Assembly: GCF_008801925.2 (NCBI RefSeq)
Contig: NZ_CP062803.1
Location: forward strand, 2,542,001-2,606,000
Length of the DNA stretch: 64,000 nucleotides
Direction: 5' to 3'
Source of the DNA: Cupriavidus basilensis
Lineage (GTDB): Bacteria; Pseudomonadota; Gammaproteobacteria; Burkholderiales; Burkholderiaceae
Each line of letters starts with the position of its first letter. The stretch's first letter is position 1. The translations under genes were made by a program, and so were the position numbers. Below, one piece after another: positions 57,389 through 64,000 of this stretch. The notes under the pieces were generated by a model. The model had not been told where the DNA came from. It did no database searches and was given only the letters and a program-made list of their open reading frames with translations.

Positions 57389-57913
57389 CTAGTCCTTCAA
57401 ATTGGAGAGTTCGCGCCGCAGCGAAGCGGCATTGGCCTCGCCACGCGCGATGTCGTCGCGCAGCGTGGCGGTACGGTCGAGGTACTTCTGGTAGTTACGT
57501 TCATTGCCCTGGCGCTCGGGCTGGCCGTTGTTGAACTCGGCGCGCAACGCGGCCAGTTTGGCCTCCTCGCTTTGCAGCTCCTGCTCAAGCACCGCGCGGC
57601 GCTCGCTATCGCGGCTTTTCTGGGTAGCACTGTCCACGCGCGGAAACGCGGTGGGCGCCATCGTGGGCCCGACGCCCTTGCCTGCCGAAGGGGCGCTCAC
57701 GCGCCCGCCCGGCACCGTCGTGACTTCCGGCAGGCTGAGCCGCTTGCAGCCCTTGCCGCCGTTGCCGTTGCGGTACTCAGGCACGCCGTTGGGGCCAGCG
57801 CAGACATAAATATCCGACTGCGCCGGGGCCGGCCGGCTCCAGCACAACAGCACAAGCGCCAGCATGGCGCAGGCAGCCGCCGATACGTGCATGGAGGCAC
57901 TGAACCGGTGCAT
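57389..57913 (-). CDS. Exported DUF4124-like protein
   Basis: 174 residues with the ATG at 57913, chosen because MHRFSASMHVSAAACAMLAL then forms a signal peptide ending ...APAQS; ATGs at 57952, 57892 and 58012 are alternatives, and none has a good ribosome site. After cleavage, IYVCAGPNGVPEYRNGNGG resembles DUF4124, then a Pro/Ser linker and a C-terminal coiled-coil-like helix (RRAVLEQELQSEEAKLAALR). A similar gene between glnA and ntrB is common in this group. Function is unknown; it is probably periplasmic. Confidence 0.75.
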   Translation of the reverse strand: MHRFSASMHVSAAACAMLALVLLCWSRPAPAQSDIYVCAGPNGVPEYRNGNGGKGCKRLSLPEVTTVPGGRVSAPSAGKGVGPTMAPTAFPRVDSATQKSRDSERRAVLEQELQSEEAKLAALRAEFNNGQPERQGNERNYQKYLDRTATLRDDIARGEANAASLRRELSNLKD

Positions 57914-58015
57914 GGGTCGAAGCGAGGAAAGCGGGAATTCGAGCGCGTCCATTGACATCAGCATGGGATGGTGGGAAAGGAGCCCCATTCTAGCGATCAA
58001 ACCGGCGAGCAAAAC

Positions 58016-58040
58016 AAAAAGGGACAGCCGAGGCCGCCCC
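58016..58040 (-). terminator. Intrinsic terminator after glnA
   Basis: On the minus strand GGGGCGGC (58040-58033) pairs with GCTGTCCC (58028-58021), two of the eight pairs being G-U, around loop CTCG, followed by TTTTTGTTTT. It lies 46 bases after the glnA stop and separates glnA from the DUF4124-ntrB-ntrC unit. Confidence 0.85.
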
Positions 58041-58086
58041 TTCCTGGTGCAACTGTTGCCCGGTCACAACCTGGCAACGCCTCGCC

Positions 58087-59502
58087 TTACAGCGAGTAGT
58101 ACATATCGAACTCGATCGGGTGCGTGGTCATGCGGAAGCGGGTCACTTCTTCCATCTTCAGCTCGATGTAGGCATCGATCATGGAGTTGGAGAACACGCC
58201 GCCGCGCGTCAGGAACTCGCGGTCGTTGTCGAGGTATTCCAGGGCTTGGTCGAGGCTGGAGCACACGGTCGGGATCTTTGCATCCTCTTCCGGCGGCAGG
58301 TCGTACAGGTTCTTGTCGGCAGCTTCGCCCGGGTGGATCTTGTTCTGCACGCCGTCCAGGCCTGCCATCAGCAGCGCCGAGAAGCCCAGGTACGGGTTCA
58401 TCAGCGGATCCGGGAAGCGCGTCTCGATACGACGGCCCTTCGGGTTGGCAACGTACGGAATACGGATCGATGCCGAACGGTTGCGAGCCGAGTAAGCCAG
58501 CTTGACCGGTGCTTCGAAGCCCGGCACCAGACGCTTGTACGAGTTCGTGCCCGGGTTGGTCAGGGCGTTCAGCGCGCGCGCGTGCTTGATGATGCCGCCG
58601 ATGTAGTACAGCGCGAATTCCGACAGGCCAGCGTAGCCGTTGCCTGCGAACAGGTTCTGGCCGTCCTTCCATACGGACTGGTGCACGTGCATGCCCGAAC
58701 CGTTGTCGCCAACGACCGGCTTCGGCATGAACGTAGCCGTCTTGCCGTAGGTGTGGGCAACGTTCTGGATCACGTACTTTTGCAGCTGCGTCCAGTCAGC
58801 GCGCTGCACCAGCGTGCTGAACTTGGTGCCGATTTCGTTCTGGCCCTGGCCAGCCACTTCGTGGTGGTGGACTTCCACGGGGATGCCCAGCGATTCCAGG
58901 ATCAGGCACATTTCCGAACGGATGTCCTGGAAGGTGTCGATCGGGGCAACCGGGAAGTAGCCGCCCTTCTTGCCCGGACGGTGGCCGCTGTTGCCGTGTT
59001 CGAACTCCTTGCCCGACGACCACGGTGCTTCTTCCGAGTGGATCTTGACGGAGCAACCCTGCATGTCAATGTTCCAGGTCACGCCGTCGAAAATGAAGAA
59101 CTCGGGTTCCGGGCCGAAGAAGGCGGTGTCGCCCAGGCCGGTGCTCTTCAGGTAAGCCTCGGCGCGCTTGGCGATGGAACGCGGGTCGCGGTCGTAGCCC
59201 TTGCCATCCGACGGCTCAACCACGTCGCAGGTCAGGATCAGGGTCGGTTCTTCGTAAAACGGATCGACGTTAGCGGTATTCGGATCCGGCATCAGCAGCA
59301 TGTCCGAAGCCTCGATACCCTTCCAGCCGGCGATCGACGAGCCGTCGAAAGCGTGGCCGCTTTCAAACTTGTCTTCATCGAAGTGCGACACGGGTACCGA
59401 CACGTGCTGCTCTTTGCCTTTGGTATCGGTGAAACGGAAGTCGACGAACTTGACGTCGTTTTCCTTCACAAGCTTCATCACATCTGCAACGCTGTGGGCC
59501 AT
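58087..59502 (-). CDS. glnA: Glutamine synthetase, type I
   Basis: 471 residues. [15 protein letters not shown] and [17 protein letters not shown] are in the N-terminal beta-grasp domain; the catalytic barrel contains [29 protein letters not shown] and [16 protein letters not shown]. The adenylylation Tyr is in NLYDLPPEE. It makes glutamine from glutamate and ammonia with ATP as a dodecamer, controlled by GlnE adenylylation. It has its own terminator; a sigma-54 promoter candidate is at 59879, ~377 bases upstream of the start codon. Confidence 0.98.
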   Translation of the reverse strand: MAHSVADVMKLVKENDVKFVDFRFTDTKGKEQHVSVPVSHFDEDKFESGHAFDGSSIAGWKGIEASDMLLMPDPNTANVDPFYEEPTLILTCDVVEPSDGKGYDRDPRSIAKRAEAYLKSTGLGDTAFFGPEPEFFIFDGVTWNIDMQGCSVKIHSEEAPWSSGKEFEHGNSGHRPGKKGGYFPVAPIDTFQDIRSEMCLILESLGIPVEVHHHEVAGQGQNEIGTKFSTLVQRADWTQLQKYVIQNVAHTYGKTATFMPKPVVGDNGSGMHVHQSVWKDGQNLFAGNGYAGLSEFALYYIGGIIKHARALNALTNPGTNSYKRLVPGFEAPVKLAYSARNRSASIRIPYVANPKGRRIETRFPDPLMNPYLGFSALLMAGLDGVQNKIHPGEAADKNLYDLPPEEDAKIPTVCSSLDQALEYLDNDREFLTRGGVFSNSMIDAYIELKMEEVTRFRMTTHPIEFDMYYSL

Positions 59503-59846
59503 GCCTATCTCCTGGAAATTCGGCTGAATCTAGAAAAGCCATTCTTGCGTCGATCTCCGCTGTGCAACGCATCAAAGACGTTTGCATCAACACAAAGATC
59601 GGCCACGAAAGGGACGAGGAATGTTAGCAGAAAGCATGCCAAGGCAACCCCCTAGTTACCCCTGCGTTCCCGAAAAAAGTGCAGCCAGACGGCGCGATAC
59701 GGGGGGGCAGGCGCGTTTCGGGTGCCGCATATGGCATACGCATAAATCCGTTCGGCTTCCGCCTCATTCCGGGGACGCCAGCGAGTCTCCCCGGCCCCCG
59801 CGGAAATCACCAAAAGTGTGCATACTGGCGCCTTATTGCCCTTTTT

Positions 59847-59862
59847 TGGTGCCAACGCACCA
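59847..59862. promoter_or_regulatory. TGGTGC/GCACCA inverted repeat near the glnA sigma-54 element
   Basis: TGGTGCCAACGCACCA has 6-bp arms and a 4-base centre. NtrC sites consist of TGCACC and GGTGCA half-sites, so the half-site sequence is right but the arm order is inverted and it lies downstream of the predicted start. A third half site follows at 59876. Possible NtrC binding or glnA repression; uncertain. Confidence 0.3.
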
Positions 59863-59878
59863 GATTAGAACATTGTGG

Positions 59879-59894
59879 TGCAAACCGAGTGCCG
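59879..59894 (-). promoter_or_regulatory. Sigma-54 promoter candidate for glnA
   Basis: Minus strand CGGCACTCGGTTTGCA: the invariant GG (complement of 59892-59893) and GC (complement of 59880-59881) are separated by exactly 10 bases and the flanks match TGGCAC-N5-TTGCA at nearly every position. A start near 59868 would give a leader of about 365 bases. glnA is NtrC/sigma-54 controlled in many proteobacteria, and ntrBC are adjacent. Confidence 0.55.
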
Positions 59895-60087
59895 TTGCCT
59901 ACTTGCGGTGCAAGATCCTGGCTACCAAGGGACTCGCAGCGCGCAACCAAGCCGGGCGCAACTTCGGCACAACCGATGCCGCTTGCTGCCGTTCACATCC
60001 AAAGGCCGCCGGCGAGCACGCCCGGCGCGCTAGAATATCCGGCAGCCTCTGCCAGATGCCATTTCACCCACCGATTTTGTCACCCAG

Positions 60088-60552
60088 ATGACCACCCGAG
60101 ACGATCTACTCCAAGCTGCGCGCGAGCGCCAGCAGCAAAACCAACTGCCATACTTCGGCGCCCTCTCGCCCCAGGAGGCCTTTGCACTACTGCAGGGCGA
60201 CCCGACCGCCGTGATGGTAGACGTGCGCACGCAGGCTGAGCTCGACTGGATCGGCGGGCCGGACCTGCCGGAAGCCCAATTGGCGCATGTGGAATGGAGC
60301 AGTTATCCGGGCGGCACGCAGAACGCCGCCTTTATCGCGCAGCTCAGGGCCCGCGTGCCCGCCGATGTGCCCGTGCTGTTCCTGTGCCGCAGTGCGGCAC
60401 GCTCCAAGCACGCTGCCCGCGTCGCCACGGAAGCCGGCTATCAGTTCGCCATGGACGTGCTGGAAGGCTTCGAAGGCGCTCGCGACGAGCAGCACCATCG
60501 CAAGACGGTGGAAGGCTGGTGCTTCCGCGGCCTGCCCTGGCACGGCGCCTGA
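60088..60552 (+). CDS. Rhodanese-like domain protein
   Basis: 154 residues, a single rhodanese domain. MVDVRTQAELDWIGGPDLPE is the typical first motif, and VLFLCRSAARSKHAARVA contains the active-site Cys in a CRSAARS loop. The C-terminal GFEGARDEQHHRKTVEGWCF is also characteristic. Such proteins carry a persulfide and transfer sulfur in the cytosol; the partner is unknown. Single gene ending at an intrinsic terminator. Confidence 0.9.
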   Translation: MTTRDDLLQAARERQQQNQLPYFGALSPQEAFALLQGDPTAVMVDVRTQAELDWIGGPDLPEAQLAHVEWSSYPGGTQNAAFIAQLRARVPADVPVLFLCRSAARSKHAARVATEAGYQFAMDVLEGFEGARDEQHHRKTVEGWCFRGLPWHGA

Positions 60553-60588
60553 AGCTCGGGAACGCGTACATCGCGCAAAAAAAGCAAG

Positions 60589-60616
60589 ACGGGACAGCGT
60601 GGCTGTCCCGTTTTTT
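60589..60616 (+). terminator. Intrinsic terminator after the rhodanese gene
   Basis: acgggacagc (60589-60598) pairs with gctgtcccgt (60602-60611) around a 3-base loop, followed by a run of Ts to 60616. It lies 36 bases after the stop codon and faces the convergent CinA-like gene. Confidence 0.92.
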
Positions 60617-60648
60617 CATTGCATCTGCCACGTCGGCGCCGTCACGGC

Positions 60649-61482
60649 TCAGTCCCCTGCCGGATCTCCCGGACGCCGCGCCGCAACCTCCACCAGCTCG
60701 AAGCCCATTGCCTGCACGCCTTCGCGCAGCATGGCATAGGCAGGCTCGACCTGGTCGGCCAGCCCCTTCACACCCAGGTCGATGTGGCGGCGCGCATAGA
60801 GCTCGCCGCGCTTGGCGTCGCCCACCGACGGCAGGCTGAATACGCGGATGCCTTCGAAGGCGGCCTCGACCCGCTCCATCAGCGGCGTCAGCGTGGATTC
60901 CGGCGCCTCGAACACCAGGAACGACCGCTCCACTTGCACCGCCTGATGGAACAGGTGGGAATAGTAGTTATCCAGCACCCATTCCATCATCGGCCACGCC
61001 ATGACCGGGAAGCCAGGCATGAAATGATGGTCGGCCACGGAAAAGCCGGGGATGCGGTTGTAGCTGTTCGGGATGATGCGCGCCCCGGCGGGGAATTCGC
61101 CCATCTTGAAGCGATGCTGGTTCTCCGGCAGGTTCAGGTCGGCCTTGGCGGGATCGCCCGCCGCGGTCTCCGCGATCCGCAAGGCGATCTGCTCGCGGGC
61201 ATCCGGATGCAGTTCCAGCGGCACGCCAAGCGCGGCCGCGGCGCACTGCCGGGTGTGGTCATCGGGTGTGGCGCCAATGCCGCCGGTGCAGAACACCACA
61301 TCGTTGCCAGCGAACGTGCGGCGCAGTGTGGCGGTGATGCGCGCGCGCTCGTCGCCCACGTACTCCGCCCAGTCCAGCGCCAGCCCGCGCGCCGCCAGCA
61401 GTTCGATGGCACGGCGCATATGCTTGTCTTCGCGCCGCCCCGACAGAATCTCGTCACCAATGACGATCAGGCCGAAACCCAT
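60649..61482 (-). CDS. CinA N-terminal (molybdopterin-binding-like) family protein
   Basis: 277 residues. GFGLIVIGDEILSGRREDKH, VVFCTGGIGATPDDHTRQ and NSYNRIPGFSVADHHFMPGFP are signatures of the MoaB/MogA-like fold found in the N-terminal part of CinA (competence/damage-inducible protein A). The C-terminal nicotinamide-nucleotide amidase domain of full CinA is absent. Related domains act on ADP-ribose or nucleotides; the activity here is unknown. It lies 12 bases downstream of the EI24-family gene, so the two are one operon. Confidence 0.85.
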   Translation of the reverse strand: MGFGLIVIGDEILSGRREDKHMRRAIELLAARGLALDWAEYVGDERARITATLRRTFAGNDVVFCTGGIGATPDDHTRQCAAAALGVPLELHPDAREQIALRIAETAAGDPAKADLNLPENQHRFKMGEFPAGARIIPNSYNRIPGFSVADHHFMPGFPVMAWPMMEWVLDNYYSHLFHQAVQVERSFLVFEAPESTLTPLMERVEAAFEGIRVFSLPSVGDAKRGELYARRHIDLGVKGLADQVEPAYAMLREGVQAMGFELVEVAARRPGDPAGD

Positions 61483-61494
61483 GATGCCCTCGCT

Positions 61495-62370
61495 TCAGGA
61501 TTGTTCAATGCGCCGCACATCGGACGGCGCCAGGTCGATAACGTCCACCACCGGCGCCGCCGCGGCTGCCGCAGCAGCGCGCTCGGCGCGCAACTGCTCC
61601 AGCGCGCGCAGGCAGAAATGCCCAAACCACAGTGCCGAGAAAATAAAGATCAGCACATACAGCCACAGCGTGCCCGCGAGCACGAACGGGAACAGGAAAA
61701 TCAGCGCCGCCGAGGCCACCCAGATCAGCGTCGGCGCCGAGCCCAGCAGGCCCACCGCCACGCCGATGGAGAGCAACGCCATGCGATGGCGCTTCATCAG
61801 CGTCTTGCGCTCCTCTGGCGTGGCATGCTGCGCGAGCGCGTCGTAGGTCATCACACGATAGGTCAGCCAGCCCCATAGCAAGGGCGGGATCAAGGCAAAG
61901 AAAGGCGGGATCAGCCACAGTGGCAGCGTCACCAGCGCCAGCAGCAGGAACACCATGGTGCTGCCCAGCGCCTGGAACACGCTGCCCACCATGCTGCCAC
62001 CCTTGGCCTTGACCAGGTCCGGATAGCTGCGCTCCAGGTGCCGCACCGCGGCTGGCACCGAGAACAAGCTGATAAACACCAGCATGGAAGCGATCACCAG
62101 CGGGATCATCAGCGCGATCACAAACAGCGGCGCCACCACCGTGCGCAAGGACTGCAAGCCGAACCAGTCCAGCGCGCCGTAGATCCAGCTGGTCAGCACC
62201 GACGTCTCGAGCACGCTGCGCGCGGCCGTCATGATCGGCTCCCACCCCCACAGCAGCAGGCCACCCCACAGCCCGGTGGCGAGCAGGAAAGGAATGACGG
62301 TAAGCATCAGCATGCGCGGATGCAGCTGGCTGATCAGGGCACGGCCTAGCGCGCGAAAAATATCGTTCAT
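61495..62370 (-). CDS. EI24/CysZ-like family membrane protein
   Basis: 291 residues with about six membrane segments: PRMLMLTVIPFLLATGLWGG, VVAPLFVIALMIPLVIASML, STMVFLLLALVTLPLWLIPP and others. The motif LWGWLTYRVMTYDALAQHAT near the middle and the overall plan match the EI24-domain/CysZ-like family. CysZ is a sulfate permease in some bacteria, but this branch is uncharacterised. The C-terminus is Ala-rich and cytoplasmic. Upstream of the CinA-like gene in one operon. Confidence 0.82.
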   Translation of the reverse strand: MNDIFRALGRALISQLHPRMLMLTVIPFLLATGLWGGLLLWGWEPIMTAARSVLETSVLTSWIYGALDWFGLQSLRTVVAPLFVIALMIPLVIASMLVFISLFSVPAAVRHLERSYPDLVKAKGGSMVGSVFQALGSTMVFLLLALVTLPLWLIPPFFALIPPLLWGWLTYRVMTYDALAQHATPEERKTLMKRHRMALLSIGVAVGLLGSAPTLIWVASAALIFLFPFVLAGTLWLYVLIFIFSALWFGHFCLRALEQLRAERAAAAAAAAPVVDVIDLAPSDVRRIEQS

Positions 62371-62526
62371 GCAGTAAATTGGGGTTCCACAAAGGCGGGA
62401 TTAACTAGACTAGCACACGTCATAAGTGCTGCGGGGGACGCGTGCGCCGCTAGCGCAAGACGGCAGGGCGCGGGAGGGAGCGCGCATGCACGCTCCCGGA
62501 GCTGCCGCGGCAGGCGCCCCGCCGCT

Positions 62527-63501
62527 TCAGCCCAGCCGCAACAGGCGCTTGATCCCGTACCACTGCTGGGACAGGAAGCCAGCGCCGTAGTCGCGCCCCT
62601 TGCCTGCCGGTGGCGGCATCTGGTCGCGCACCCCGGTGGGGTAGTAGGCGTCGGAGAACACGGCGGTGCGGAACAACATGTCCCACCAGGGAAAGATCAC
62701 GCCGTAGTTGCATCCGCCCAGCTTGGTGGGCCGGCCGATGGCTTCATGGCCGACGCCAACCGCATGGTGGGTGCGGTGAAAGCGCGGCGAGACCAGCAGC
62801 CGCTCGCCCCACGAGCCAAAGTGCAGGCGCAGGTTGGCATGCTGCAAACTCTGCAGCAGTTGCGACAGCGCCACCAGCAGCACGTACTGGGAAGGCTCCA
62901 CGCCCACCGCCAGCGCCGCCACCGCAAACACCACGTCGCGCAGCATGTCGTCGAGCAGGTGGTTGCGGTTATCGCTCCATAGCGTCATCTGGCGCTGGCT
63001 GTGATGCAGCGAATGCAGGCTCCACCACCAGCGGTAGGTATGCGAGAGGCGGTGGTACCAGTAGTCAAGCAGGTCGAACAGCAGCAGGTAGATAAGGAAG
63101 CTGACCAGCGGGATCGACGTCACCGCCGGCCACCAGTCTTCCACATTGACCCGCTGCCAGCCGAGCAGGCGCATATGCCCTTCCAGCCCATCCATCAGCG
63201 GATCAAGCAGGAAGAACATGGCCAGCCGGAACAGGCCGAGGCGATGCACCACGGTGTAGAGGATGTCGGTGCGAATGGCGGCGCGGTCGGTCACCGCTTC
63301 GACCGGGCGCAGCTTTTCCAGCGGCCCGAGGATCAGCACCATCACCACGATCTGCACCAGCCCGACCAGCAGCCATTCGGTGCCGGTGAAGGCGTCCTCG
63401 GCATAGCCGCCCAGCCCAAGCTGGTAGACCACCGGCAGGATCACGCCCTGGAACAGCGTGGCTTCAATCTGGCCAATCCAGCCGTTGAGCAGGTCGAGCA
63501 T
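62527..63501 (-). CDS. Sterol desaturase/fatty acid hydroxylase family membrane protein
   Basis: 324 residues. Three membrane segments precede the di-iron histidine motifs HRLSH (in DYWYHRLSHTYRWWWSLH), HSLHHS and, further on, HRTHHAVGVGHE. The start overlaps the stop of the upstream deacetylase gene by one base (TGATG), so the two are translationally coupled. It is a distant paralogue of the protein encoded at 10345. Coupling to a deacetylase-like gene suggests a lipid or surface-polymer modification role, which is inference only. Confidence 0.87.
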   Translation of the reverse strand: MLDLLNGWIGQIEATLFQGVILPVVYQLGLGGYAEDAFTGTEWLLVGLVQIVVMVLILGPLEKLRPVEAVTDRAAIRTDILYTVVHRLGLFRLAMFFLLDPLMDGLEGHMRLLGWQRVNVEDWWPAVTSIPLVSFLIYLLLFDLLDYWYHRLSHTYRWWWSLHSLHHSQRQMTLWSDNRNHLLDDMLRDVVFAVAALAVGVEPSQYVLLVALSQLLQSLQHANLRLHFGSWGERLLVSPRFHRTHHAVGVGHEAIGRPTKLGGCNYGVIFPWWDMLFRTAVFSDAYYPTGVRDQMPPPAGKGRDYGAGFLSQQWYGIKRLLRLG

Positions 63502-64000
63502 CAGCGGCTCCCGGCTGGTTGCCCGGCCACCGTGGCGGACTGCCCGCGCAGCCAGTCACGATAGGCGGGATGCTCGCGCAGCGTGGCAAAGCAGAAACCC
63601 TTGCGCTCCAGGCCGCTGATCAGCGGCTCGAGCACGCCGGGCGCCCAGGGGTCCTTGCGCGACCAGATCCCGAGGTGTGCCATGGCGATGTCGCCATCGC
63701 GCAGGCCGCGCAATGCGCGCTCCAGCAGCACCTTGTTCGGGAAACGCTCGGACGAAAGCTCGTCACCCAGGAAGCCGGCCGGCGCCCAGGCCACGTGCTT
63801 GAACCCACACTGCTCGGCCCATTGCAGCGTCTGCGGCGCGGTATGGCCACCCGGTGCCCGCCACAGCGGCGACATGGTCGCGCCGCTGAGGTGCTTCAGC
63901 GCCTGCGCGCTGCGGTTCAGCTCGCTGCAGAAGCTTTGCTGGTCCATCACCACGTCCTGCCCCGCATGCGCGCCGAACTGCGGCCGCATGGTGACCTTGC
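63501..64000 (-). CDS. Polysaccharide deacetylase family protein, 3' part only
   Basis: The gene enters from the right edge; ~166 C-terminal residues are visible, beginning near KVTMRPQFGAHAG. PLWRAPGGHTAPQTLQWAEQ and the later AMAHLGIWSRKDPWAPGVL match the NodB-homology (polysaccharide deacetylase) C-terminal motifs; the metal-binding N-terminal motifs lie outside the window. Family members remove acetyl or similar groups from surface polysaccharides, peptidoglycan or related substrates. The stop codon overlaps the fatty-acid hydroxylase start by one base. Confidence 0.78.
   Translation of the reverse strand, partial: KVTMRPQFGAHAGQDVVMDQQSFCSELNRSAQALKHLSGATMSPLWRAPGGHTAPQTLQWAEQCGFKHVAWAPAGFLGDELSSERFPNKVLLERALRGLRDGDIAMAHLGIWSRKDPWAPGVLEPLISGLERKGFCFATLREHPAYRDWLRGQSATVAGQPAGSR

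Larger units (their letters stand above)
59503..60087. other. glnA upstream region, divergent from the rhodanese gene
   Basis: 585 bases without a supported gene. It carries a GG-N10-GC sigma-54 element on the minus strand (59879-59894), an inverted repeat tggtgc/gcacca (59847-59862), a further half site tggtgc (59876-59881) and an NtrC-like half pair (tcaccaaaagtgtgca, 59807-59822). The plus-strand promoter of the rhodanese gene should be near 60030 (gctagaatatccgg may supply a -10). No RNA gene was recognised. Confidence 0.5.

Noticed and set aside
59847..59881. Calling the TGGTGC/GCACCA repeats definite NtrC enhancers
   Set aside because: The arms are in the opposite order to the TGCACC/GGTGCA consensus and the spacing does not fit, so only a low-confidence feature is given.

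Overview
The window looks like a chromosomal segment of a beta-proteobacterium of the Burkholderiaceae, most probably Cupriavidus or a close Ralstonia relative. The evidence is the high GC content, the family-level character of the proteins, and the housekeeping order scpB-rluB / rimP-nusA-infB-rbfA-truB near typA, odhA-odhB-lpdA-zapE, a full cco (cbb3 oxidase) cluster with fnr, and glnA-ntrB-ntrC. The genus is inferred from recollection of these gene families, not from a database search. I found no rRNA, tRNA, insertion sequence, prophage or CRISPR array.

Layout. 1-6.6 kb is the accessory part: a truncated DUF4399 gene, a secreted caspase-like/FGE-like protein, a membrane Ser/Thr kinase with a DUF4384-like sensor, and four small genes whose products begin with a shared leader ending in Gly-Gly. 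6.7-11.2 kb: an FMN reductase, a 3-hydroxyisobutyryl-CoA hydrolase-type protein, a chemoreceptor and a membrane fatty-acid hydroxylase. 11.3-18.5 kb: typA, divergent from a marR-led tripartite efflux operon (outer-membrane lipoprotein, EmrA-like, EmrB-like). 18.6-28.4 kb: the translation/transcription cluster truB, rbfA, infB, nusA, rimP, then rluB and scpB, all on the minus strand. 29-39.2 kb: the cbb3 oxidase block (TauE/SafE-like protein, fnr, a small membrane protein, fixH-like, ccoG, P, Q, O, N, S, I), with two FNR boxes. 39.3-46.3 kb: zapE and the 2-oxoglutarate dehydrogenase genes. 46.7-54.5 kb: a SulP transporter behind a tiny upstream reading frame, the ugpBAECQ glycerol-3-phosphate uptake operon and a divergent HAD phosphatase. 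54.6-59.5 kb: ntrC, ntrB, a DUF4124 protein and glnA. 60-64 kb: a rhodanese, a CinA-like protein, an EI24-family membrane protein, a second fatty-acid hydroxylase and a truncated polysaccharide deacetylase.

How the genes work together. Most of the window is core physiology: ribosome maturation and translation initiation, microaerobic respiration under FNR control, the TCA cycle, phosphodiester scavenging and nitrogen control. The best candidate for an undescribed system is at 0.67-6.55 kb. There a caspase-fold protein (catalytic His and Cys present, FGE-like domain apparently without its cysteine pair), a non-RD membrane kinase, and four Gly-Gly-leader small proteins with Asn-rich or basic cargo sit together, with no recognisable C39 peptidase/ABC exporter in the window. 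Three further patterns recur: strong hairpins placed inside operons (odhA/odhB, rbfA/truB, before rimP, ugpB/ugpA), a translationally coupled 16-codon reading frame before the SulP gene, and a possible sigma-54 promoter far upstream of glnA.
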